A DNA stretch of 64,000 nt from Streptomyces sp. NBC_01465 (GTDB lineage Bacteria; Actinomycetota; Actinomycetes; Streptomycetales; Streptomycetaceae). The stretch covers positions 5,642,001 to 5,706,000 of the forward strand of contig NZ_CP109467.1 of assembly GCF_036227325.1 (NCBI RefSeq). Reading direction: 5' to 3'. Both the position numbers and the translations under genes were made by a program. Positions 8,178 to 16,817 of the stretch are shown piece by piece (positions within the stretch are counted from its first letter, which is position 1; each line of letters starts with the position of its first letter). Below the pieces are notes generated by a model. That model ran no database searches and had not been told where the DNA came from. It saw only the letters and a list, made by a program, of their open reading frames with translations.

Positions 8178-8825
8178 ATGGGGCCCGTGAGTCGCGTCGA
8201 GAGTGTTGAGACCGTTGTTGGGGAAGCTCGCGTCACCTGGTTTCCCGCGAAGAAGGCCTGGCTTGTTGTGGGGCTGGGGCATGGGGCCGGGGGTGGGATC
8301 GATGCCCGCGATCTGCAGGCCCTTGCCGGGGTGCTGCCTGCGCTTGGTGTGAGCGTTGCGCTGGTGGAGCAGCCCTGGCGCGTTGCGGGGAAGAAGGTTG
8401 CTCCCGCTCCCAAGACGCTGGACGTCGGGTGGCGTGGGGTGTGGCCGCTGCTCGAGAAGCCCGGGCTTCCCGTCGTCGCCGGGGGGAGGAGCGCGGGGGC
8501 CCGCGTTGCCTGTCGGACCGCCGGTGAGTTGGGGGCCTGCGGGGTGCTTGCTCTGAGTTTTCCGCTGCATCCGCCCGGGAAGCCCGAGAAGTCCCGGGCG
8601 GAGGAGTTGCTCGGCGCGGGCGTACCCACATTGGTCGTACAGGGCGGGAACGATCCCTTCGGGAAGCCCGGGGAGTTCCCCGACGGGGAGTTCGGGCTGG
8701 TGGAGGTGGGGGGTGGTGATCATGGGTTCGCCGTGCCCAAGCGCGGGGCCCTGACCCAGGAGCAGGCTCTGGACGTCATTACCGACGGAGTCTCCGAGTG
8801 GGTGCGGATGCTCCGGGAATGTTGA
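8178..8825 (+). CDS. Alpha/beta-hydrolase of the KANSL3/Tex30-like family
   Basis: About 215 residues. The fold signals are the oxyanion loop GLGHGAGGG, the nucleophile elbow [10 protein letters not shown] and the C-terminal GGGDHGF histidine motif; a [13 protein letters not shown] strand supplies the acid residue. Substrate is unknown. The start is uncertain: ATG 8178 or GTG 8187 ([16 protein letters not shown]) both fit, and longer versions run into repeat DNA and are rejected. Its last codons contain the -35 element of the sigR promoter (8815-8820), so the end of this gene cannot change freely. Third positions are T-rich, like the preceding SRAP gene. Confidence 0.8.
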   Translation: MGPVSRVESVETVVGEARVTWFPAKKAWLVVGLGHGAGGGIDARDLQALAGVLPALGVSVALVEQPWRVAGKKVAPAPKTLDVGWRGVWPLLEKPGLPVVAGGRSAGARVACRTAGELGACGVLALSFPLHPPGKPEKSRAEELLGAGVPTLVVQGGNDPFGKPGEFPDGEFGLVEVGGGDHGFAVPKRGALTQEQALDVITDGVSEWVRMLREC

Positions 8826-8842
8826 GCGCGGGACCACTGTTG
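8815..8842 (+). promoter_or_regulatory. Sigma-R-type autoregulatory promoter of sigR
   Basis: GGGAAT at 8815-8820 and GTTG at 8839-8842 are separated by exactly 18 bp, the known sigma-R/sigma-H consensus (GGGAAT-N18-GTTG). It lies 54 bp upstream of the ATG of the long SigR isoform and partly inside the preceding hydrolase gene. It corresponds in position to sigRp2 of S. coelicolor. Confidence 0.88.
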
Positions 8843-8895
8843 TGGCGGACATACAGAGTCTGAGCAAGCTCGAACGTGGAGAGGGAGTCCGTCGC

Positions 8896-9717
8896 ATGGG
8901 TTCGACCATCTGCCCGCGCCGCCCGCAAGCCGCTGACCTGGAGTGGACGGTGCTTTCGGGGGCCAAGACCGCTTCCGTTCGGGCGGCGGACGGGATGGAT
9001 GTTCGTCTATCCTCCGATTCGAGTGGGTCCGCATTCGGGCCCGCCATGTCGTTGGAGGAGGTGGGTCCGGTCACTGGTACCGACACAGGGACCGAAGACG
9101 GCCACGCGGAGGAGACGACCGCCGAGCGCAACGCGCGCTTCGAGCGGGATGCTCTCGGGTTCCTCGACCAGATGTACTCGGCTGCGCTGCGTATGACGCG
9201 TAACCCCGCCGATGCCGAGGACCTGGTGCAGGAGACGTACGCGAAGGCGTACGGGTCCTTCCACCAGTTCCGGGAGGGGACCAACCTCAAGGCGTGGATG
9301 TACCGCATCCTGACCAATACCTTCATCAACTCCTACCGCAAGAAGCAGCGCGAGCCGCTGCGCAGTGGTGCCGAGGAGATCGAGGACTGGCAGCTCGCGC
9401 GCGCCGAGTCCCACATGTCGACCGGGCTCCGGTCGGCCGAGTCGCAGGCGCTCGACCACCTGCCGGACTCGGACGTGAAGGAAGCGCTGCAGGCGATCCC
9501 GGAGGAATTCCGCATCGCCGTATATCTCGCGGACGTAGAGGGCTTTGCGTACAAGGAGATCGCAGACATCATGGGGACACCCATCGGAACGGTGATGTCC
9601 CGACTGCACCGCGGCCGCCGGCAGCTGCGCGGCATGCTCGAGGACTACGCCCGTGACCGCGGGCTGGTTCCGGCGGGCGCCGGAGAGTCGGACGAAGCGA
9701 AAGGCTCGGGCTCATGA
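8896..9717 (+). CDS. sigR: ECF sigma factor SigR (thiol-oxidative stress), long isoform frame
   Basis: A group-IV sigma factor. Region 2 ([25 protein letters not shown]) and region 4 ([20 protein letters not shown], then [13 protein letters not shown]) are complete. Two in-frame starts are meaningful: ATG 8896 gives 273 residues, and GTG 9061 (VGPVTGTD) gives 218. The difference is exactly 55 residues, matching the unstable sigma-R' isoform described in S. coelicolor, which is made from the autoregulated promoter while the short form is made constitutively. The stop overlaps rsrA as ATGA, so sigma and anti-sigma are translationally coupled. Targets are expected to be thioredoxin, mycothiol and ribosome-rescue genes. 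Confidence 0.95.
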   Translation: MGSTICPRRPQAADLEWTVLSGAKTASVRAADGMDVRLSSDSSGSAFGPAMSLEEVGPVTGTDTGTEDGHAEETTAERNARFERDALGFLDQMYSAALRMTRNPADAEDLVQETYAKAYGSFHQFREGTNLKAWMYRILTNTFINSYRKKQREPLRSGAEEIEDWQLARAESHMSTGLRSAESQALDHLPDSDVKEALQAIPEEFRIAVYLADVEGFAYKEIADIMGTPIGTVMSRLHRGRRQLRGMLEDYARDRGLVPAGAGESDEAKGSGS

Positions 9718-10034
9718 GCTGCGGAGAGCCGCACGAGACGGAATGCTCCGAGGTCCTGGACCATCTCTATGAGTTTCTTGACCATGAGATGCCCGACACG
9801 GACTGCACCAAGTTCGAAGTGCACTTTGACGAGTGCTCGCCGTGCCTGGAGAAGTACGGCTTGGAGCAGGCCGTGAAGAAGCTGGTGAAGCGGTGCTGCG
9901 GCAGCGACGACGTACCCGCGGACCTGCGGTCCAAGGTCATGGGGCGGATCGATCTGATCCGGTCCGGGCAGGCTGTGCCCGAGCAGGACGTGACCGTGGC
10001 GAGCGCCGATAAGTCGGCTGCTGCCAAGGAGTAA
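9714..10034 (+). CDS. rsrA: Redox-sensing zinc anti-sigma factor RsrA
   Basis: A 106-residue ZAS-family protein that binds SigR when reduced and releases it when disulphide-bonded. All key residues sit at the positions known for S. coelicolor RsrA: C3, C11, C31, H37, C41, C44, C61 and C62. The HxxxCxxC zinc motif is H37-C41-C44, with C11 as fourth ligand and redox partner. The ATG overlaps the sigR stop by 4 bp. A strong hairpin terminator follows at 10058. Confidence 0.96.
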   Translation: MSCGEPHETECSEVLDHLYEFLDHEMPDTDCTKFEVHFDECSPCLEKYGLEQAVKKLVKRCCGSDDVPADLRSKVMGRIDLIRSGQAVPEQDVTVASADKSAAAKE

Positions 10035-10057
10035 CTGCCGGTTTCGGTAAGGGATTT

Positions 10058-10100
10058 GAGAGGCCGTGACGCTTGCGTTGCGGCCTCTCTGCTGTTTTCT
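10058..10100 (+). terminator. Rho-independent terminator of sigR-rsrA
   Basis: Perfect 9-bp stem GAGAGGCCG / CGGCCTCTC with a 14-nt loop, followed by GCTGTTTTCT. It lies 24 bp after the rsrA stop. Confidence 0.85.
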
Positions 10101-10206
10101 GTCACCCGAAGGGGCTGTCCGTCGCCCGAATCGGCCCGCGAGTGGCTGCCGCGCGCCTATTCTCACCGACCTGTACGAGGAAAGGGTGAGGAGAGGGTGA
10201 GGGCTG

Positions 10207-11613
10207 ATGCGGGGACTGCCTGCAGGGGCGCGCGTGTATGTGGTGTGCGCCGTGCTGGGGGCTCTCGCGTGCGCCCTCCCGGCGTACGCGGACGGCCGCA
10301 CGCCGTGGCGCGCCGTCGCCCTGCTCGCCGCGCTGTACGCGGGGTGCGAGCTGCTCGGCCGCCGGTCGCTCGGGGCCGGGTCCTTCTTTCCCGTACTGCT
10401 GGCCGCGGCCCTGCTGCTGCCGCCTGCCGCGGCCGCGCTGGTCGCTGTGCCGGGGGCGCTCGTCGGGAGGGTCGAGGACCGGCCGTACGCGGTGCGGCGC
10501 GTGTGGCGGGCGGCTCAACTCGCCCTGGTCGTATGGGTTTCCGGGCATGTGTGGGGTGTCGTGGGGGTGCGGGGGGCTGTTGAGTTTCCGTACGTCCTGC
10601 TGCCCGCACTCGCCACCGCCCTGGCCTTCTGTCTGACCCTGACCCTGCTGGACGGCGGGATCCGCGCCACCGCCAAGGGGGCACCTCCCGTGCCTTTCGG
10701 GCTACGGGGGAGGCTTCCGGTGCGGACCGCCTGGCGCGGGCTGCTGCTGCCCTCGCTCGCCCCGCACGCCGTGCACGGGCTCGCGGGGCTGATGATGGCC
10801 GTGCTGTGGCGGAGCGTCTACGGGCCGGGGGCGGCGCTGTTCGTGCTGCTGCCCATGTACATCTCCAGCTGGGTCTTCGCCCAGTACCACCAGGAGCGGG
10901 CCGCCCATCAGGCCACAATTCGCGCTCTGGTGCAGGCAGTTGACATCAAGGACCAGTACACGCGCGGGCACAGCGAGCGCGTCGGGCAGGCCTCCGCGAT
11001 GATCGCGCGCGAGCTCGGGATGGACGGGGAGCGGCTCGAAGTGCTGCGGTTCGCCGGGATCCTGCACGACGTGGGGAAGCTGGGGGTGCCGACTCGGCTG
11101 CTGCGGAAGGACGGGCCGCTGACGCCCGAGGAGCGGCGGGTCATCGAGCTGCATCCCGAGTACGGGCACGAGATGGTGCGGGGGATCGGGTTCCTGGGGG
11201 AGGCGCGGGCGGCGATCCTTCATCACCATGAGCGGCTCGACGGGAGCGGGTATCCGTACGGGCTCGCGGGGGAGCAGATTCCGGAGTTCGCGCGGGTGGT
11301 GGCGGTTGCGGACGCGTTTGATGCGATGACGTCCACCCGGTCTTATCGGCGGGCTCGGCCTGTGGAGGCTGCGGTGGAGGAGCTTCGGCGGTGTGCGGGG
11401 GTGCAGTTCGATCCGGTGATGGTGGATGCGTTTGCGCGGGCGCTGGGGCGGGAGGGGTGGAGGCCCGTTGTCACCGCTGACGAGGGGGGTCATGTGCCGG
11501 GGGCGCGGGTGGCCAGTGGTGAATCGCTGACCAGCGTCGCGGCTGTGCCCACCCGTTCCGCCCTGCGGAACGATTGCCCACAGGGTAGGGGCGAGCAGGG
11601 TGGGCTCGGATGA
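10207..11613 (+). CDS. Membrane HD-GYP domain phosphohydrolase
   Basis: A 468-residue protein: N-terminal membrane region with about six helices (1-230), then an HD-GYP-type domain (about 238-420). The metal ligands are visible: HSERV helix, HD at 287-288 (ILHDVGK), HHHE downstream and GYP at 348-350 (DGSGYPYG). HD-GYP domains with this signature hydrolyse c-di-GMP or related cyclic dinucleotides; in actinobacteria the substrate is less certain. The last ~25 codons are encoded by the 41-bp palindromic repeat also found in the peptide-transporter ATPase. Its stop overlaps the next HD gene (ATGA at 11610). A second hairpin lies in the coding region at 10680-10713. Confidence 0.88.
   Translation: MRGLPAGARVYVVCAVLGALACALPAYADGRTPWRAVALLAALYAGCELLGRRSLGAGSFFPVLLAAALLLPPAAAALVAVPGALVGRVEDRPYAVRRVWRAAQLALVVWVSGHVWGVVGVRGAVEFPYVLLPALATALAFCLTLTLLDGGIRATAKGAPPVPFGLRGRLPVRTAWRGLLLPSLAPHAVHGLAGLMMAVLWRSVYGPGAALFVLLPMYISSWVFAQYHQERAAHQATIRALVQAVDIKDQYTRGHSERVGQASAMIARELGMDGERLEVLRFAGILHDVGKLGVPTRLLRKDGPLTPEERRVIELHPEYGHEMVRGIGFLGEARAAILHHHERLDGSGYPYGLAGEQIPEFARVVAVADAFDAMTSTRSYRRARPVEAAVEELRRCAGVQFDPVMVDAFARALGREGWRPVVTADEGGHVPGARVASGESLTSVAAVPTRSALRNDCPQGRGEQGGLG
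10680..10713 (+). repeat. Hairpin element inside the HD-GYP gene
   Basis: GGCACCTCCC and GGGGGAGG flank a GTGCC/GGGCTA centre, a shape like hairpins commonly scattered between Streptomyces genes. Here it lies in coding sequence, at the cytosolic loop around APPVPFGLRGRL, and is read through. Confidence 0.45.
11542..11582 (+). repeat. Second copy of the 41-bp palindromic element
   Basis: Identical to 2264-2304. It is read as AVPTRSALRNDCPQ in the C-terminal tail of the HD-GYP protein, a frame shifted relative to the copy in the ATPase. Core inverted repeat GTTCCGC-CCT-GCGGAAC. Confidence 0.85.
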
Positions 11614-12854
11614 CGGCGCCTCTTGTCGTGCGGGTTGTTTATGTTGCCGCCGGGCTGCTCACCGTTCTTGCGCTCGGGCGGACCCTCTGGCACGGAGTCG
11701 TCGAGCCCGGGGCCGCCCTCGCCTTTGGCGTGCTCGTCGCCGTCGGGGAGCTCGTGCGGCGCGGGGAGATGGATCGTGAGCCCGCCCCGCTCGGGGCCGC
11801 CGGCGCCCTCGCGTACGCGCTCCTCGGGCAGGACGGCGGGCGGGCCACCGGGCACGGTGTCATGCAGGTCGTGGCCGTCGTGGTGGCCGGGGCCCTTGTC
11901 GGGGCCGTGCCCCATGTGGCGCTGGGGCGGGGGCCCCGGCTCGACCACATGGCCCGGCGCGTGCTCACCGTCGGCTTCGCCGCGGTCTGTTTCCAGCCGC
12001 TGTACAACTCCGGGCGGCTGGGGCAGTGGGTCGGCGACGGGCCCGCGTACGCCCTGGTGCTGCTGCTTCTGCTGGCGCTGACCGCCCTCTGCGACGCCGT
12101 CCTCGCCGCCGCGATGGCCAGGGCCCGCACCCGCTATCCGTACGGCCCGATCCTCCGCGACGAGCTGCGCGCCCTCATCGGGATAGGTTCCGCGGTCTGC
12201 GCCACCGGGGTCGTGATGGCGCTGGGGGTGGCCGTCGCCGGGCTGTGGGCGCTGCCCGTCGTCTCCGTACCGCTGCTGCTCACCCAGCTCTCCCTGCGCC
12301 GCTACGCGCTCGTACGGACGACGTACGCCCAGACCATCACCTCCCTCGCCCGCGCCACCGAGATCGCCGGTTACACCCCTCCCGGGCACGCCCGCCGCGT
12401 CGCGGCCCTCAGCCGGGCCGTGGGGCGCGAGCTTGGGCTCTCCGAGCCGGAGCTGACCGTCCTGGAGTACGCGGCCCTGATGCACGACATCGGGCAGCTG
12501 TCCCTGGTCGATCCCGTGCCCGACGGGGCCACGGAGCCGCTCCCCGCCGCCGAACAGCGCAGGATCGCCCTGCTCGGCGGGGCCGTGGTCCGCCAGACCG
12601 GGGTGGACGCGGAGGTCGCGGTCGTCGTGGAGCGGCAGGCGGACCCCTACCGGGACCAGCCACTGGCCGCCCGGATCGTGCGGGCGGTCAACGCGTACGA
12701 GGACCTCGCGGGGGGAAGCGGAGGGGTGGGCAGCCCCCTTTCGGCCCTGGAACGGCTGCGGCTCGGGACCGGGCACGACTACCACCCGGCGGTCGTGGAA
12801 TCACTGGCTCATGTCCTGTCCAGGGGCGGAGTCACCCCCGTCCCGCCTGGGTAA
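11610..12854 (+). CDS. Membrane HD-domain protein with degenerate HD-GYP motifs
   Basis: A 414-residue partner of the preceding gene with the same architecture: about six N-terminal helices (1-215), then an HD-fold region (about 250-400). HD is kept at 292-293 (MHDIGQL), but the segment that should carry HHE and GYP reads VVVERQADPYRDQPL, lacking the two His and the GYP. Either it binds rather than cleaves nucleotide, or it is a regulatory partner of the upstream enzyme. The ATG at 11610 overlaps the upstream stop by 4 bp, so the two are coupled. Confidence 0.82.
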   Translation: MTAPLVVRVVYVAAGLLTVLALGRTLWHGVVEPGAALAFGVLVAVGELVRRGEMDREPAPLGAAGALAYALLGQDGGRATGHGVMQVVAVVVAGALVGAVPHVALGRGPRLDHMARRVLTVGFAAVCFQPLYNSGRLGQWVGDGPAYALVLLLLLALTALCDAVLAAAMARARTRYPYGPILRDELRALIGIGSAVCATGVVMALGVAVAGLWALPVVSVPLLLTQLSLRRYALVRTTYAQTITSLARATEIAGYTPPGHARRVAALSRAVGRELGLSEPELTVLEYAALMHDIGQLSLVDPVPDGATEPLPAAEQRRIALLGGAVVRQTGVDAEVAVVVERQADPYRDQPLAARIVRAVNAYEDLAGGSGGVGSPLSALERLRLGTGHDYHPAVVESLAHVLSRGGVTPVPPG

Positions 12855-12957
12855 CCACTGGGTAATGAGCGGGCATCCGGCCGGGCATGGTTGGATGCGA
12901 AGAGAGGGTGTCCGGGGGCTGTGACCTCAGCCTGGAAACGACCGGCAGGCGGGAATC

Positions 12958-13941
12958 GTGAGGATCTTCGGGAAGGTACGGCATCGGCCCTCCGCCTCGT
13001 GGCGGCAGGCCACCGACCGCGCGTTCACGCTGATCGGAGACGGTCGGTACGAAGACGCGGGAGCGCTTCTGACCCGGGCGGCGGACCTGGAACCGTGGCT
13101 GTCCGAGTCCTGGTTCAACCTCGCCCTGCTGCACAAGTTCCGGCACGACTGGGACCAGGCGCGGGCCGCGGGACTGCGGGCCGTCGCGCTCCTGGACCGG
13201 GAGACCGGGGCCCCCGACTGGTGGAACGTCGGCATCGCCGCCACCGCCCTCCAGGACTGGCCCCTCGCGCGGCGGGCCTGGCAGGCGTACGGGCTGAAGG
13301 TGCCCGGCGTCACCGCGCCCAACGGGGAGCCGGTCGGCATGGACCTGGGCTCCGCCGCCGTACGCCTCTCCCCCGAGGGCGAGGCCGAGGTGGTCTGGGG
13401 CCGGCGGCTCGACCCCGCCCGCATCGAGATCCTCTCCATCCCGCTGCCCTCCTCGGGGCGGCGCTGGGGCGAGGTCGTCCTGCACGACGGCGTACCGCAC
13501 GGGGAGCGGCTTACGGCCGCGGGCCCGTCCTTCCCCGTCTTCGACGAGATCGAGCTCTGGGCCCCTTCCCCCGTCCCCACCTGGGTGGTCCTCCTGGAGG
13601 CCGCCACCGAGGCCGACCGGGACGCCCTGGAGCGGCTCGCGGCGGACGCGGGATTTGCCGCCGAGGACTGGTCGTCGTCCGTACGGCTGCTCTGCCGGGC
13701 CTGCTCGGAGTCGAAGATGGCCAGCGACGAGGGCGACGGCGAGCAGCACCTGGACCCGCACGACCACAGCGAGCCGGGACACCCCGGACCGTACGGGCAC
13801 CGTACGGCGGGCGAGCTCTGGTCCCCCGAGCGCGAATGCGGCATCGCGGCGCCCGCGGGACTGGTGCGCGGGCTGCTCGACGGGTGGGTCGCGGACTCGC
13901 CGGACAGCCGTGAGTGGCGTGATCTGGAAGAAGTCTGCTGA
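12958..13941 (+). CDS. Tetratricopeptide-repeat protein of unknown role
   Basis: A 327-residue soluble protein. Residues about 15-110 form TPR-like helical pairs (ATDRAFTLIGDGRYEDAGAL; LSESWFNLALLHKFR; WWNVGIAATALQDWPLARRA). The rest (about 120-310) is a conserved-looking domain containing EVVWGRRLDPARIEILSIPL that I do not recognise. The GTG at 12958 has GGCAGGCGGG upstream. It lies 71 bp upstream of def on the same strand, but nothing in the sequence ties its role to deformylation. Confidence 0.8.
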   Translation: MRIFGKVRHRPSASWRQATDRAFTLIGDGRYEDAGALLTRAADLEPWLSESWFNLALLHKFRHDWDQARAAGLRAVALLDRETGAPDWWNVGIAATALQDWPLARRAWQAYGLKVPGVTAPNGEPVGMDLGSAAVRLSPEGEAEVVWGRRLDPARIEILSIPLPSSGRRWGEVVLHDGVPHGERLTAAGPSFPVFDEIELWAPSPVPTWVVLLEAATEADRDALERLAADAGFAAEDWSSSVRLLCRACSESKMASDEGDGEQHLDPHDHSEPGHPGPYGHRTAGELWSPERECGIAAPAGLVRGLLDGWVADSPDSREWRDLEEVC

Positions 13942-14012
13942 CGGCTGCGGCCGCCGCTGCCCGTAGGCTGTACGGGATCGAATTCGGGTTTTGAGGAAGG
14001 TTTACGGCGGAC

Positions 14013-14654
14013 ATGGCGCAGCAGGAGACGGACCAGCAGGCCGAGCAGCAGGTCAATGACGGTTTCGTCGTGGACACCGAGGACTGCGAGGCGCGCGAGG
14101 AGGCCTACCGCGCACGCGGCACGGCCCGCCCCATCACGGTCGTCGGGAACCCGGTCCTGCACAAGGAGTGCAAGGACGTCACGGAGTTCGGCCCCGAGCT
14201 GGCCCAGCTGATCGACGACATGTTCGCCAGCCAGAAGGCCGCCGAGGGCGTGGGCCTGGCCGCCAACCAGATCGGCGTCGACCTCAAGGTCTTCGTCTAC
14301 GACTGCCCGGACGACGACGGCGTGCGCCACACCGGTGTCGTCTGCAACCCGGTCCTGGAGGAGCTCCCCGCCGACCGCCGCGTCCTCGACGACGGCAACG
14401 AGGGCTGCCTCTCCGTCCCGACCGCCTACGCCGAGCTGGCCCGCCCCGACTACGCGGTCGTCCACGGCCAGGACGCCGAGGGCAACCCCATCAAGGTGCG
14501 GGGGACGGGGTACTTCGCGCGCTGCCTGCAGCACGAGACGGACCACCTGTACGGCTACCTCTACATCGACCGTCTGTCGAAGCGCGACCGCAAGGACGCG
14601 CTCCGGCAGATGGAAGAGGGCACGCCGCGCTACGAGACTGTGCCGAACGCCTGA
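14013..14654 (+). CDS. def: Peptide deformylase
   Basis: A 213-residue metalloenzyme that removes the formyl group from nascent N-terminal Met. All three motifs are intact: [10 protein letters not shown] (79-88), EGCLSVP with metal ligand C132, and QHETDHLYG with ligands H174 and H178 and catalytic E175. An N-terminal extension of about 37 acidic, Gln-rich residues precedes the catalytic domain. Spacing of 71 bp from the TPR gene permits cotranscription. It is convergent with the GlxA-type regulator, with only 4 bp between stops. Confidence 0.95.
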   Translation: MAQQETDQQAEQQVNDGFVVDTEDCEAREEAYRARGTARPITVVGNPVLHKECKDVTEFGPELAQLIDDMFASQKAAEGVGLAANQIGVDLKVFVYDCPDDDGVRHTGVVCNPVLEELPADRRVLDDGNEGCLSVPTAYAELARPDYAVVHGQDAEGNPIKVRGTGYFARCLQHETDHLYGYLYIDRLSKRDRKDALRQMEEGTPRYETVPNA

Positions 14655-14658
14655 TCTG

Positions 14659-15627
14659 TTACGCGGCCGGCTCCGTCACGCGGAACGTGCGGCGGTAGGC
14701 GTTGGGCGTCGTGCCGAGCGTGCGCAGGAAGTGGTGGCGCAGGCCGGCCGCCGTGCCGAAGCCCGCGCGGCCCGCGATCGCGTCCACCGTGTCGTCGGAG
14801 CCCTCCAGCAACTCCTGGGCGTACAGCACGCGTTGGCGCAGGAGCCAGCGGTAGGGCGTGGTGCCCGTCTCCTGCTGGAAGCGGCGGGCGAAGGTGCGCG
14901 GCGACATGTGCGCGCGGGCGGCGAGCTCCTCCACGGTCATCTCGTCCTCCAGGTGCCGCGACATCCAGGCGAGCACCTCGCCGACCGTGTCGCACCGCTC
15001 CATCGCGGCGAGCGGGCGCTCGATGAACTGGGCCTGGCCGCCGTCGCGGTGCGGCGGGACGACCATCCGGCGGGCGATGGCGTTGGCGATCTGGGGGCCG
15101 TGCTCCTGCCGTACGAGATGGAGGCAGGCGTCGATCCCTGCGGCGGTGCCCGCGGAGGTGATGATCTGGCCGTCCTGTACGTACAGGACATCGGGCTCGA
15201 CGGCCGCCCGCGGGTACTGGCGGGCGAATTCCTCGGCATGGTGCCAGTGCATGGTGCAGCGGCGCCCTTCGAGGAGGCCCGCCGCGGCGAGCACGAACAC
15301 GCCGGAGCAGACGCTCAGGACGAGGGCCCCGCGGTCCACGGCGTGGCGCAGCGCGGCCAGGAGCTCGGGCGGGAAGGTGCGGGAGGAGAAGTCCCCGCCC
15401 GCGGGGACGACGATCAGGTCGGCCTCCTCCAGGCGGTCGAGGCCGAGCGCTGTGGTGATCGTGAAGCCGGCGTGCGTGGACAGGACGGGGCCGTCGGCGG
15501 AGACCACCGCGAAGTCGTAGACGGGCAGCCCTTCTTCGCTCCGGTCGATCCCGAACACCTCGCAGGCGACGCCGAGTTCGAACGGCTGGACCTTGTCGAG
15601 CAGCACCACGGCGACGTTTTTCAGCAT
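14659..15627 (-). CDS. GlxA-family AraC-type transcriptional regulator
   Basis: A 322-residue regulator. Residues 1-190 form a DJ-1/PfpI class I glutamine amidotransferase-like sensor domain (LSVCSGVFVLAAAGLL with the elbow Cys near 104). Residues about 215-315 form an AraC/XylS double helix-turn-helix (LAARAHMSPRTFARRFQQET; AGFGTAAGLRHHFLR). ATG at 15627 is chosen; a longer frame extends into the neighbouring gene and is rejected. The effector and target genes are unknown. Confidence 0.9.
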   Translation of the reverse strand: MLKNVAVVLLDKVQPFELGVACEVFGIDRSEEGLPVYDFAVVSADGPVLSTHAGFTITTALGLDRLEEADLIVVPAGGDFSSRTFPPELLAALRHAVDRGALVLSVCSGVFVLAAAGLLEGRRCTMHWHHAEEFARQYPRAAVEPDVLYVQDGQIITSAGTAAGIDACLHLVRQEHGPQIANAIARRMVVPPHRDGGQAQFIERPLAAMERCDTVGEVLAWMSRHLEDEMTVEELAARAHMSPRTFARRFQQETGTTPYRWLLRQRVLYAQELLEGSDDTVDAIAGRAGFGTAAGLRHHFLRTLGTTPNAYRRTFRVTEPAA

Positions 15628-15708
15628 GGATCCAGTGTGGCAGTAATTCGAGGTTGCGTGACGGTCCTGCCACTCATTTTTCGGGCCGCAGCGCGGGAAA
15701 GTAGACGC

Positions 15709-15879
15709 ATGGACAACTTCCTGAACTACCTGACCGTCATCGCCGTCTTCGTCCTCATCGCCCTGCCGTCGCTGGTCGGGGTCGCCCGCGACCGGCGCAT
15801 CGACCGGCAGATCGCACGGGCCGCCGCCGCTCAGCGCAGCTCGGACCGACCCGGGGTCTCGTACGAACTCTCCGCCTGA
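15709..15879 (+). CDS. Small membrane protein, 56 residues
   Basis: One N-terminal hydrophobic helix (about 5-25, YLTVIAVFVLIALPSLVGV), a basic stretch (RDRRIDRQIARAA) and a polar tail, which suggests a single-pass inner-membrane peptide with a cytosolic tail. It starts 82 bp from the divergent GlxA-type regulator and overlaps the 3' end of the convergent MmyB-type regulator by 49 bp. No family recognised. Confidence 0.65.
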   Translation: MDNFLNYLTVIAVFVLIALPSLVGVARDRRIDRQIARAAAAQRSSDRPGVSYELSA

Positions 15880-16715
15880 GCCCGGGGCGAGGCCATGTCG
15901 AGCAGCACCATGGCGTCGTACGCGGGGCTTCCCGGCTCCGCGTGGTACGCGATGAGCCGCTGCTCCTCGGTCCTGGCGAGGGTCATCGACTCGTACCCGA
16001 GGGTCACGTCGCCGACCTCGGGGTGGTGGAACCGCTTGTGTCCGTCCACCCTCGCCTCCACGTCGTACTGCTTCCACAGCCGGGCGAACTCCGGGCTCTT
16101 GACGGCCAGTTCGCCCACCAGCTCCACCAGGTCCGGTGCGTCGGCATACGTACCGGCCATCGCCCGCAGCCGGGCCGCGACGCCCGGGGCGAGCTTCTCC
16201 CACTCCGGGTAGAGGGCGCGGGCACCCGGGTGCAGGAAGAAGAACCGCAGGATGTTGCGCTGCCCGGCCGGCCACTCCTCGATGCCGGCGAGCAGCCGGT
16301 AGCCGCCGGGGTTGGCCGCGAGGATGTCGTTGGTGCGGCTGACCACATAGGCGGGGTTGGGCCGCAGCGCCTCGAGCAGCTGGTGCACGCCGGGCCGCAC
16401 GGTCCGCGCCGGTACGGGTTTCCGCCGCTCGGGGGCGCGCTGGGCCGATGCGGCCGCGAGTCCGCGCAGGTGCTCCTGCTCGTCGTCGTTGAGCCGCAGG
16501 GTCGCGGCGAGCGCGTCGACCACGGCCGGGCTGGGGCGGGTCTCCTTCCCCTGCTCCAGGCGCGTGTAGTAGTCGATGGACACCCCGGCGAGCGTTGCCA
16601 GTTCCTCGCGCCGCAGCCCCGGGGTGCGGCGCAGGCCGATGCCCTCGGGCAGGCCCACGTCGGAGGGGGTGACCCTGGCCCGGCGGGCGCGCAGAAATAT
16701 GCCGAGTTCGCTCAT
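15831..16715 (-). CDS. XRE-family regulator with MmyB-like ligand-binding domain
   Basis: A 294-residue protein. The N-terminal helix-turn-helix (about 8-70: LRREELATLAGVSIDYYTRLEQG) is followed by the MmyB-like domain (about 95-280: RPNPAYVVSRTNDILAANPG, FFFLHPGAR, PEVGDVTLGYESM). Such proteins are typically local repressors of a divergent transporter or oxidoreductase gene, and here an MFS exporter starts 102 bp away on the other strand. The start may instead be ATG 16724 (MAFMSEL); neither has a strong ribosome site. Confidence 0.9.
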   Translation of the reverse strand: MSELGIFLRARRARVTPSDVGLPEGIGLRRTPGLRREELATLAGVSIDYYTRLEQGKETRPSPAVVDALAATLRLNDDEQEHLRGLAAASAQRAPERRKPVPARTVRPGVHQLLEALRPNPAYVVSRTNDILAANPGGYRLLAGIEEWPAGQRNILRFFFLHPGARALYPEWEKLAPGVAARLRAMAGTYADAPDLVELVGELAVKSPEFARLWKQYDVEARVDGHKRFHHPEVGDVTLGYESMTLARTEEQRLIAYHAEPGSPAYDAMVLLDMASPRAQAESSYETPGRSELR

Positions 16716-16817
16716 GAACGCCATTGTGGCCGACGCGTGTCGGCCGTGGGGGGCCCTGGCACACCCAGGAACAGTGCGGTCTGCCGGGGCGGCCCTCCCG
16801 GAACCAGTGTTGCGGCC

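Noticed and set aside
8842..8895. Upstream extension of SigR to a start at 8842
   Set aside because: That position is the -10 element of the sigR promoter, so the transcript would begin after it; ATG 8896 also gives the known 55-residue extension.
12949..12980. Sigma-R-type promoter near the TPR gene start (GGGAAT)
   Set aside because: No GTT at the 18-bp position, and the box overlaps the ribosome-binding region.
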